Below, one piece after another: positions 1 to 4,982 of a stretch of 5,172 nt of DNA. The stretch is from positions 1-5,172 of the forward strand of contig SMWY01000019.1 of the NCBI GenBank assembly GCA_004356555.1, given 5' to 3'. This stretch comes from Candidatus Dadabacteria bacterium (GTDB taxonomy: Bacteria; Desulfobacterota_D; UBA1144; Nemesobacterales; UBA2774). Each line of letters begins with the position of its first letter. The first letter of the stretch is position 1. Under the pieces are notes generated by a model. That model had not been told where the DNA came from, did not search any database, and worked only from the letters and a program-made list of their open reading frames with translations. The position numbers were made by a program, and so were the translations under genes.

Positions 1-446
1 GGTACATACTTCACATCTATCTCTACAATCTCTCCTGGTTGCCTCTCGGCTCTAATGTACTTGTACTTCATCTTCTTGACTCTGTATTTGCGAGTCAAGC
101 CCTCTTGTTTGATGATCTTGCCAATTGTTCGTACTGGAACCACTAAACCTTCTTTTGCTAACCTCCAGTGTAATTTCAGAGCACAGAGCTTGGTCTTCTT
201 TCTTTTTGTAATTACTCTTTCCTTAATCCAGATAGGTGTCTCTTCTGGACTAGTTCTAGGTATAGTCGCTTTGGGTTCCAAAGCTTTCTCTCCACCTCTT
301 TTGTATACCGCTACCCATCTTTCCAGACTCCTTTTGCTGTGTGGACATACCTTAGACACATTTACCAACTTCACCCGCTTTTCCGCTATCGGTTTTACCC
401 ATCTTAAACGCTCTTCTTTGATTGTTTTTGCCATACTTATTGCCAT
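1..446 (-). CDS. IS481-like transposase (DDE/integrase core), 3'-partial
   Basis: The reverse strand from 446 to the window edge is open for 148 codons and encodes the N-terminal half of a cut-and-paste-type DDE transposase. Residues about 5-60 are basic and contain a helix-turn-helix-like stretch (SKVCPHSKRSLERWV) followed by the typical YKRGGEKALEPK linker. Residues about 85-120 have the second helical region ending in GKIIKQEGLTRKYR, the usual 'TI..ILK..GL' sequence before the catalytic core. The last visible residues, EIVEIDVKYV, match the first strand of the retroviral-integrase fold, with D144 as the probable first catalytic Asp. The second Asp and the Glu lie outside the window. Two in-frame ATGs are possible, at 446 and 434; an in-frame stop at 458-456 limits extension. 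GGGGA lies one base before 446 but about 12 bases before 434, so 434 may be the real start. No frameshift or stop is seen. Assignment to IS481 rather than another integrase-core family is by motif style only. Confidence 0.85.
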   Translation of the reverse strand, partial: MAISMAKTIKEERLRWVKPIAEKRVKLVNVSKVCPHSKRSLERWVAVYKRGGEKALEPKATIPRTSPEETPIWIKERVITKRKKTKLCALKLHWRLAKEGLVVPVRTIGKIIKQEGLTRKYRVKKMKYKYIRAERQPGEIVEIDVKYV

Positions 447-465
447 TTCCCCATTCTAGGGGAAA
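446..465 (-). promoter_or_regulatory. Hairpin over the transposase ribosome binding site
   Basis: Positions 446-452 (tttcccc) and 459-465 (ggggaaa) form a perfect 7-bp stem with a 6-base loop. On the transposase mRNA the 3' arm is GGGGAAA, which holds the only purine-rich Shine-Dalgarno candidate and abuts or includes the A of the ATG at 446. Folding would hide the initiation region. In other IS families, RNA structure at the transposase start blocks translation from read-through transcripts; that role here is inference. Confidence 0.5.
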
Positions 466-491
466 ACCGCCATAAGTCCTTGCACATTACA

Positions 492-930
492 TTTCACTAC
501 CACAACAGGGATAATCACTCAGATAACGGATGAGCCGGCTGGGAGTAGTGATGAGCCGTCAATAAACGCAGACGGCACGCGTATTGCCTTTAGCTCCTCG
601 TCAGACATCAACGGGGGGAACCCTGGGGGAGACAGAGAGATATGGCTTTTCGATACTACTACAGGGATAACCATTAAGATAACGGATGATTCGGTGGGGC
701 TTAGTGATGACCCGTCAATAAACGCGGACGGCACGCGTATTGCCTTTGAGTCCTTTGCAGACATCAACGGGGGAAACCCTGATGAAAGCCTTGAGATATT
801 CCTGGCAGTTTGCTTCGACCTGGATGACCGCGTTATACTAACCCTATCTCAATGGGGTTTTATAGCCATGGCAGGTATTTTAGGGATAGTAGGATTTATG
901 GTTCTTAGAAGAAGAACAGTAGCTGCTTAA
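492..930 (+). pseudogene. PD40/TolB-like repeat protein with IPTL-CTERM-like tail, 5' end lost to IS insertion
   Basis: This is the C-terminal remnant of a larger secreted or surface protein. The frame is open from 460 (after a stop at 457-459) to TAA at 928-930, but recognisable host coding starts at 493-498. It encodes two copies of a 52-residue unit with the core PSINADGTRIAFxSxxDINGGNP, characteristic of PD40 (WD40-like/TolB-like) beta-propeller blades. The protein ends with ILTLSQWGFIAMAGI, a hydrophobic segment and RRRTVAA. This closely resembles the IPTL-CTERM sorting signal: a short motif, a membrane helix and an Arg cluster, processed by exosortase-type enzymes in Gram-negatives. The usual 'IPTL' reads 'ILTL' here. 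There is no signal peptide, and no in-frame ATG, GTG or TTG before a GTG at 694, which lies inside the second blade, so no sensible product can be made. The missing N-terminal part is expected on the other side of the IS, left of the window. Substrate or partner is unknown. Confidence 0.75.
493..804 (+). repeat. Two tandem 156-bp coding repeats (PD40 blades)
   Basis: Units 493-648 and 649-804 align without gaps over 52 codons. By hand count 123 of 156 bases match (about 79%). The most conserved part is the stretch encoding PSINADGTRIAF and DINGGNP (556-591 and 712-747, then 604-624 and 760-780). Differences cluster at the unit ends, including residues before and after the blade core. This is a recent-looking internal duplication within a propeller gene; further copies probably lay upstream before the IS inserted. 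Confidence 0.85.
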
Positions 931-961
931 AGTCTAAAAACATTTAAATTTAAAACTTACT

Positions 962-1002
962 AAGGGAGCTTAGGGAGATTATCTCCCTAAACTCCCTTTT
1001 TT
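962..1002 (+). terminator. Rho-independent terminator after the PD40 gene remnant
   Basis: Positions 962-978 pair with 982-998 in a 17-bp stem with a single C-A mismatch (969/991) and a 3-base loop, ending in a run of six T (997-1002). It starts 32 bases after the TAA at 930 and isolates mutS from upstream transcription. The flanking As on the left arm are few, so it is mainly a forward-strand terminator. Confidence 0.9.
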
Positions 1003-1180
1003 GCAGGCAGTGCCTGCTTACATAAAGGGTTCTGCGTATCTACTCTGCAATATAGAAGCTGCGAAGACTCTCTTATCCCTTGCCGCATCTTAGAAATCAT
1101 ATGGAAGCGGATACTATCCGCATTCCAACTTAATCCGAGCTTAAATAATGGGGGAGCAGTACATGATTTTCCAACTTAAA
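1003..1180. other. Gene-free spacer before mutS with two hairpins and a direct repeat
   Basis: No coding region or RNA gene is recognisable. A perfect 6-bp stem with an AGT loop sits at 1003-1017 directly after the terminator T-run. A second hairpin lies at 1103-1126: GCGGAT (1107-1112) pairs with ATCCGC (1116-1121) around an ACT loop, extended by GGAA/TTCC across one bulged A. An 11-bp direct repeat, TTCCAACTTAA, occurs at 1123-1133 and 1169-1179; its second copy stops just before the mutS -35 box. Function is unknown; the repeats could be protein-binding sites. Confidence 0.5.
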
Positions 1181-1209
1181 TTGAGACTTGGCCATTGAGT
1201 TGATATAAT
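1181..1209 (+). promoter_or_regulatory. mutS promoter, extended -10 type
   Basis: TTGAGA (1181-1186) is followed after exactly 17 bases by TATAAT (1204-1209), a perfect -10 box preceded by TGA (1201-1203), which gives the extended -10 motif TGnTATAAT. Transcription would start at about 1215-1217, only 3-5 bases before the mutS ATG at 1220. This matches the housekeeping sigma-70 consensus in five of six -35 positions and all -10 positions. Confidence 0.8.
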
Positions 1210-1219
1210 CATTTGAGCT

Positions 1220-3817
1220 ATGTCTACCCAAACCCCAATGCTAAAGCAGTACGTCACTATAAAAAAGGAATATCCGGACTCAATACTCTTTTTCCGTTTG
1301 GGTGATTTTTATGAAATGTTCTATGAAGACGCAAAGGTTGCGTCCAAGGTTTTAGGAATAACTCTTACCTCAAGAAATAAGTCAGGCAAGAATCCCGTTC
1401 CACTTTGCGGAGTGCCTCATCATAGCGCAGAGCCTTATCTGGCTAAACTGCTTAAAGAAGGGTATAAAGTCGCCGTTTGTGAGCAGGTCGAAGACCCTAA
1501 AGCCGCCCAAGGCGTTGTTAAAAGAAGGGTTGTAAGGGTTCTCACGCCAGGCGCAATACTGGATACTGAAAAGCTTGATTCTAAAACAAATAATTATCTT
1601 GCCAGTGTTTACGTTAACAAAAATTCCTACGGATTTGCCTATACTGATATATCAACAGGGATTTTCAGAACTACCTCTTTTGATTCCTTTGAGGATTTAA
1701 TTGATGAGCTTTCTCAGATTGAGCCAAAAGAATTACTTTTACAGGATGATGCCGGCCGGGGAGATATTCCCCAGGCAGAGTTTACACAGTCTTTAGACAC
1801 GCTCGTTACAGAGCTTGATTCCTGGGTTTGGGATCTTGACAGTGCAAAAGAGCTTTTGCTTGATCACCTTTCTGCTAAAACACTTGAGCCCTTTGGTTTA
1901 GATGGGCATCCGGATTCGATCTCCGCAAGCGGGGCACTGATCCAGTATTTAAAAGACACTCAGATGGAGGAGATGCCCCCATTAGACGAGCCCAAGTTCT
2001 ACGAGAAATCGCAGTATCTATTAATCGATGACTCAACGAAAAGAAATCTTGAGCTTTTAAAGACTATTAGAGAGGGCAGCGAAGAGGGCACGTTATTCTG
2101 GGTCCTTGATGAGACCATGACCGCGATGGGGGCGAGGCTTCTTAAGTTCTGGATAAGCAATCCGCTGATTAATATAAAAGAGATAGAGAATAGGCTTGAC
2201 GGGGTTGGGGAATTTAAAAGTAAGTCCAGATTAAAATCGGATTTGCGAGCGGTTCTAAAAGAAATCAGCGATATTGAAAGATTAATTGGGAGAATTTCAA
2301 CCACCTCCGGGCGGCCCCGGGACTTAAGCTCACTCAGGGATTCATCTTCTCATATCACGGAGATAAAGAACAAGCTAGAAGGTGCCGATACAAAAATCCT
2401 TAAGCAAATAGCAGACAATATTGATGACTTAAGTGATATTCGAGGCATGCTAAAAGAGGTACTAGTGGACGAGCCCCCTCTATCTTCACGTGACGGGGGA
2501 ATAATTAGAGATGGAGTCAACACGGAGCTAGACGAGCTACGATTGATAAGGAGAGACGGTAAAAAATGGATAGCGGAGCTTGAAGCGAAAGAAAAGACAT
2601 CAACTGCAATAAGCTCACTTAAGATCGGTTACAACCGTGTATTTGGATATTATATAGAGGTTACCAAAACACACCAGTCCTCGGTTCCCGAACACTATAT
2701 AAGAAAACAGACCCTCGTAAATGCAGAGAGGTATATAACCCAGGAGCTTAAAGAGTACGAGGAAAAGTTGCTTGGGGCAGAGGATCAAATTCTAGATATT
2801 GAAAGGGAGCTCTTTGAAGGAATCAGAATAAAAGTCGCTAGTCAATCTGAGAGAGTTAGGCGCACTGCTTCACTTATAGCAACGATAGATGTCCTGTGTT
2901 CACTTTCTGAAGTTGCTGAAAAATACGATTACGTAAGACCCCGGGTTTCTGACTCTAAAGTTATAGAGCTTAAAAATAACCGCCACCCTGTGATCGAAAG
3001 AATGGACTTGGGTGAGCGCTTTGTACCTAATGATATTAAATTAGACCCTGATGAAAACCAAGTACTAATTATCACCGGTCCCAATATGGCCGGAAAATCG
3101 ACACTTATAAGACAGCTCGCTTTGAGTGTTATTATGGCTCAGATGGGAAGCTTTGTTCCGGCAACCCATGCGGAGATTGGTATTACGGACAGGATATTCA
3201 CAAGAGTAGGGGCATCTGATAATCTGGCTAAGGGGCATTCTACTTTTATGGTTGAGATGGTCGAGACAGCTTATATACTGAGGCACGCAACTGACAGAAG
3301 CCTTGTTATACTGGATGAAATAGGGAGGGGAACAAGCACCTTTGACGGTATGAGTATAGCCTGGGCAGTGGCTGAATACCTCCATGATCTTGGCTCGAGA
3401 ACTCTTTTTGCAACTCACTACCACGAGCTTGCCGAGCTTGTGATATCTAAAAAAAGGACTAAAAACTACAATATATATGTAAAAGATAGCGGGGATAAAA
3501 TCGTATTTTTAAGAAAGTTAATTCCTGGGGCAACCAGTCATAGTTACGGTATTCAGGTAGCAAAATTAGCAGGAGTCCCTGAAGGCGTCATTAAATCGGC
3601 CCGCAAAGTTTTACTTAATCTTGAAAAATCTCAAACTGAACTTAGGAACTCTATACTAGGGGGGCAGGCTTCTCTTTTCACCGAAAAGGAAAATAGAGAT
3701 GAACCAGCGGAGAATCCGTTAATAGAGGAGATTAAAGAGCTTGATATTAACTCCATGACTCCGCTCGATGCCCTGACAAAGCTTGCTGAATTAAAGAAAA
3801 AGCTGGATGAAAATTAA
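1220..3817 (+). CDS. mutS: DNA mismatch repair protein MutS
   Basis: MutS recognises base mismatches and small loops after replication and, with ATP, recruits MutL to start repair on the nascent strand. At 865 residues it has full family length. The N-terminal mismatch-binding domain contains GDFYEMFYEDAK with F30 and E32, the intercalating Phe-x-Glu pair, then the conserved GVPHHSAEPYLAKL and TPGAILD. A connector domain follows (about 125-255), then the lever/clamp region (about 270-560) with GYNRVFGYYIEVTK at 470-483. The ATPase domain has Walker A GPNMAGKST (620-628), STFMVEM (674-680), Walker B LVILDE (695-700) followed by GRGTSTFDG, and the conserved His in ATHYHEL (H733). Near the C-terminus QASLF (816-820) fits a sliding-clamp-binding peptide, and the last residues form the usual MTPLDAL helix of the oligomerisation region. 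The ATG at 1220 gives the standard MutS N-terminus (TPMLKQY) and no Shine-Dalgarno precedes it; the promoter position suggests a leaderless mRNA. No mutL is nearby. All key residues are present, so it should be active. Confidence 0.98.
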   Translation: MSTQTPMLKQYVTIKKEYPDSILFFRLGDFYEMFYEDAKVASKVLGITLTSRNKSGKNPVPLCGVPHHSAEPYLAKLLKEGYKVAVCEQVEDPKAAQGVVKRRVVRVLTPGAILDTEKLDSKTNNYLASVYVNKNSYGFAYTDISTGIFRTTSFDSFEDLIDELSQIEPKELLLQDDAGRGDIPQAEFTQSLDTLVTELDSWVWDLDSAKELLLDHLSAKTLEPFGLDGHPDSISASGALIQYLKDTQMEEMPPLDEPKFYEKSQYLLIDDSTKRNLELLKTIREGSEEGTLFWVLDETMTAMGARLLKFWISNPLINIKEIENRLDGVGEFKSKSRLKSDLRAVLKEISDIERLIGRISTTSGRPRDLSSLRDSSSHITEIKNKLEGADTKILKQIADNIDDLSDIRGMLKEVLVDEPPLSSRDGGIIRDGVNTELDELRLIRRDGKKWIAELEAKEKTSTAISSLKIGYNRVFGYYIEVTKTHQSSVPEHYIRKQTLVNAERYITQELKEYEEKLLGAEDQILDIERELFEGIRIKVASQSERVRRTASLIATIDVLCSLSEVAEKYDYVRPRVSDSKVIELKNNRHPVIERMDLGERFVPNDIKLDPDENQVLIITGPNMAGKSTLIRQLALSVIMAQMGSFVPATHAEIGITDRIFTRVGASDNLAKGHSTFMVEMVETAYILRHATDRSLVILDEIGRGTSTFDGMSIAWAVAEYLHDLGSRTLFATHYHELAELVISKKRTKNYNIYVKDSGDKIVFLRKLIPGATSHSYGIQVAKLAGVPEGVIKSARKVLLNLEKSQTELRNSILGGQASLFTEKENRDEPAENPLIEEIKELDINSMTPLDALTKLAELKKKLDEN

Positions 3818-3890
3818 TTCCGGTGCTTTTCATCTTTCAAATGAGACCTCGTGTTATTAATATGCTGTTTGCTTATAATAGTTAGCAAAT

Positions 3891-3918
3891 AAAAAAGGGA
3901 GCCGAAGCTGCCTTTTTT
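3891..3918 (+). terminator. Rho-independent terminator after mutS, probably bidirectional
   Basis: AAAAAAGG (3891-3898) pairs with CCTTTTTT (3911-3918). Across one G-G mismatch AGC (3900-3902) pairs with GCT (3907-3909), closed by a CGAA tetraloop. Six As on the left and six Ts on the right allow termination on both strands. It lies 73 bases downstream of the mutS stop and separates mutS from yraN. Confidence 0.8.
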
Positions 3919-3928
3919 AAATTTTATC

Positions 3929-3949
3929 TCCCCCTTAGAAAAAGGGGGA
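3929..3949. repeat. Short C/G-arm palindrome, possible dispersed intergenic repeat
   Basis: TCCCCCTT (3929-3936) and AAGGGGGA (3942-3949) are perfect inverted repeats around a 5-base loop. A partly similar sequence, TCCCC with AGGG about nine bases further on (4001-4016), follows the next palindrome, so the two may frame one unit. No T-run follows, so it is not a typical terminator. A dispersed repeat is suggested by style, not shown by copies in this window. Confidence 0.5.
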
Positions 3950-3966
3950 TTTACAAGACTTTCGTC

Positions 3967-3987
3967 ATTCTGAATTCATTTCAGAAT
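3967..3987. repeat. Palindrome ATTCTGAA-n5-TTCAGAAT
   Basis: An exact 8-bp inverted repeat (3967-3974 and 3980-3987) with a 5-base loop. It is embedded in a 'cgtcattctga...cagaatctcg' context that resembles palindromic repeats scattered between genes in many Gram-negative genomes. Only one copy is present here, so repeat-family membership is inference. It could form a hairpin in RNA from either strand. Confidence 0.5.
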
Positions 3988-4019
3988 CTCGTCTTTTACC
4001 TCCCCTTTGGAACAGGGCG

Positions 4020-4073
4020 TACTATAATAGAAAATACTATATACTAGCTATTATAATTTCAGGGACTACTATA
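4020..4073 (+). promoter_or_regulatory. AT-rich leader with inverted repeat before yraN, probable promoter region
   Basis: Two TATAAT boxes occur at 4023-4028 and 4052-4057, but neither has a good -35 box at 16-18 bases, so the start point cannot be fixed. TATAATAG (4023-4030) and CTATTATA (4048-4055) are an 8-bp inverted repeat, so both -10-like boxes lie in its arms. TACTATA occurs three times (4020, 4035, 4067). This may be a promoter overlapped by an operator; no regulator can be named. Confidence 0.35.
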
Positions 4074-4078
4074 TTTCC

Positions 4079-4447
4079 ATGCTAAAAAATAGCAGATCAG
4101 CGGGTAAAAAAGGGGAGGATTTGGCTTGTAAGTTTCTTAAAAAGGACAAGTATAAAATCCTTGAGAAGAATTTTAGATGCAGGCAGGGCGAGATTGATAT
4201 AATTGCAGAGGATAGAAAAGGGGTGCTTTGCTTTGTAGAGGTCAAAGCCAGAAGCAGTGAGAATTTCGGACTTTCCATAGAGGCGGTAACGCACTTTAAG
4301 CAAAAAAGGTTATTAGCTACGGCATTTATTTATCTCGAAAGCAAAAAGATCAAATCTAAAGACATGCGTTTTGATATTGTTTCCGTTGATCTTGTGAATG
4401 AGGAAACCAAAATTATCAAGAACGCTTTTGATGTGAATTATTATTAG
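4079..4447 (+). CDS. yraN: YraN / UPF0102 family nuclease-like protein
   Basis: A 122-residue member of the UPF0102 (YraN) family, which has a restriction-endonuclease-like fold and is predicted to act on DNA, with a suggested link to recombination or repair; its cellular role is not well established. The family signature is complete: AGKKGEDLACKFL (8-20, with E13), NFRCRQGEIDIIA (31-43, with D40), FVEVKAR (52-58, with E54 and K56) and RFDIVSVD near the end. D40, E54 and K56 form the PD-(D/E)xK-type active-site pattern. The length is normal. The ATG at 4079 places the conserved GxxGE block at the usual distance from the N-terminus. The only ribosome-binding candidate, AGGGA (4061-4065), is 13 bases away and weak, so expression is probably low. 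It lies 261 bases after mutS with a terminator between, so it is not clearly co-transcribed with that repair gene. Confidence 0.93.
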   Translation: MLKNSRSAGKKGEDLACKFLKKDKYKILEKNFRCRQGEIDIIAEDRKGVLCFVEVKARSSENFGLSIEAVTHFKQKRLLATAFIYLESKKIKSKDMRFDIVSVDLVNEETKIIKNAFDVNYY

Positions 4448-4563
4448 AATCAAGATGATATATCTGTTCTAACAATATGCCTTCTATTTAAAACTGTTCA
4501 ATTTTTTAATCATAATATTGAGTTTTACAGATGATACTTTTTTGATCTAATTTCTTATTACTC
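4448..4563. other. AT-rich spacer after yraN, no feature recognised
   Basis: This part of the spacer between yraN and groES is very AT-rich and has no gene. I find no convincing hairpin followed by a T-run, so a terminator for yraN is not evident. AGATGATA occurs twice (4453 onward and 4530 onward) without clear meaning. Confidence 0.4.
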
Positions 4564-4591
4564 TTGACACCGCAAGAATCATGCATACTTT
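4564..4591 (+). promoter_or_regulatory. Probable groESL promoter
   Basis: TTGACA (4564-4569) is a perfect -35 box. The best -10 candidate is TACTTT (4586-4591) at 16-base spacing, keeping T, A and the final T of the consensus; it is weak, so the -10 position is uncertain. The context CTCTTGACA is slightly reminiscent of a heat-shock -35 (CTTGAA), but no C-rich heat-shock -10 is visible. No CIRCE operator (TTAGCACTC-n9-GAGTGCTAA) is found between here and groES. Confidence 0.5.
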
Positions 4592-4642
4592 ATATCTAGA
4601 ATTTTTACTAAATGGGTCAACTATAACTTAACGATTTTAATT

Positions 4643-4648
4643 AGGAGG
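4643..4648 (+). promoter_or_regulatory. groES ribosome binding site
   Basis: A perfect AGGAGG lies 10 bases before the ATG at 4659 but only 4 bases before the in-frame GTG at 4653. The spacing favours 4659 as the groES start. Confidence 0.8.
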
Positions 4649-4658
4649 ATATGTGATT

Positions 4659-4958
4659 ATGGGTATAAAACCGTTTAGCGATAAGGTTTTAATTAAGCCG
4701 ATCAGCGGCCCCGAAACTACAAAGGGTGGTATTATTATTCCAGAAACTGTATCTTCTGATGATATGAAGGCTCAAGAAGGAGAAGTTCTCGCCGTGGGCA
4801 CTGGTCGACTTCAGAAGGACGGGTCTGTTATTCCTCTGATTGCAAAGAAAGGCGACAGAGTCATTTTTCTAGATCACGGCGCTACCGAGGTAAGCGTAGA
4901 AGGGGAGGATTGTTTCCTACTCGAGGAATATTCGATACTGGCTATACTTGAATCATAA
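4659..4958 (+). CDS. groES: Co-chaperonin GroES (Hsp10)
   Basis: GroES is the heptameric lid that closes the GroEL cavity in the cytoplasm during ATP-driven protein folding. From the ATG at 4659 it has 99 residues, slightly above the usual 94-97. It begins with the typical MGIKPFSDKVLIKP. The mobile loop at about 16-33 carries the GroEL-contacting tripeptide I25-I26-I27 within KGGIIIPE. The roof loop region has VLAVGTGRLQKDG, followed by KKGDRVIF and the C-terminal GEDCFLLEEYSILAILE, all family hallmarks. An in-frame GTG at 4653 would add two residues, but its spacing to the AGGAGG is poor. groEL starts 24 bases after the stop, so the two form the classical chaperonin operon. No frameshift or unusual residue is seen. 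Confidence 0.97.
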   Translation: MGIKPFSDKVLIKPISGPETTKGGIIIPETVSSDDMKAQEGEVLAVGTGRLQKDGSVIPLIAKKGDRVIFLDHGATEVSVEGEDCFLLEEYSILAILES

Positions 4959-4982
4959 AAATAATAGGAGGCGTAAAGTACC

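Larger units (their letters stand above)
1..491 (-). mobile_element. Partial insertion sequence, IS481-like, start-proximal end
   Basis: This is the transposase-start end of an insertion sequence whose other end lies beyond the left edge. The reverse strand carries a transposase reading leftwards. The outer boundary is inferred at about 491: reading inwards on the reverse strand the element would begin TGTAATGTGC, and a TGT terminus is what I recall for IS481-type elements. Just outside (from 493-498) the + strand becomes a recognisable copy of a protein repeat found again 156 bases further on, so host sequence resumes there. A second TGT at 486 is an alternative terminus. The matching inverted repeat and target duplication cannot be seen because the far end is outside the window. 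Confidence 0.72.

Noticed and set aside
55..459. A 134-codon open frame on the + strand
   Set aside because: It is hydrophobic, without family features, and lies antisense to the convincing reverse-strand transposase ending in EIDVKYV.
519..767. Reverse-strand open frame with an internally repeated protein sequence
   Set aside because: The repetition comes from the 156-bp tandem PD40 coding repeat on the other strand; codon-level conservation fits the + strand PD40 frame.
694..930. A 78-residue protein starting at GTG 694
   Set aside because: The GTG lies inside a PD40 blade and has no ribosome binding site; the coding similarity extends further upstream, so this is the tail of a truncated gene.
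1018..1180. Possible tRNA or small RNA gene in the spacer before mutS
   Set aside because: No cloverleaf arms, no T-loop GTTCGAATC-like motif and no promoter-terminator pair; only isolated small hairpins.
3065..3424. Reverse-strand open frame within mutS
   Set aside because: It overlaps the highly conserved MutS ATPase domain and its translation shows no domain features; it is a shadow frame. The same applies to the reverse frames at 1999-2304, 4069-4303 and 4874-5151.
4007..4028. TTGGAA plus TATAAT as a yraN promoter
   Set aside because: The spacer is only 10 bases, too short for a sigma-70 promoter.
4651..4656. ATG-TGA minimal start-stop just after the groES Shine-Dalgarno
   Set aside because: It is only 2 bases from AGGAGG and out of frame with groES; most likely coincidental.
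4653..4658. GTG 4653 as the groES start
   Set aside because: Only 4 bases separate it from AGGAGG, while ATG 4659 has a 10-base spacing and gives the canonical GroES N-terminus.
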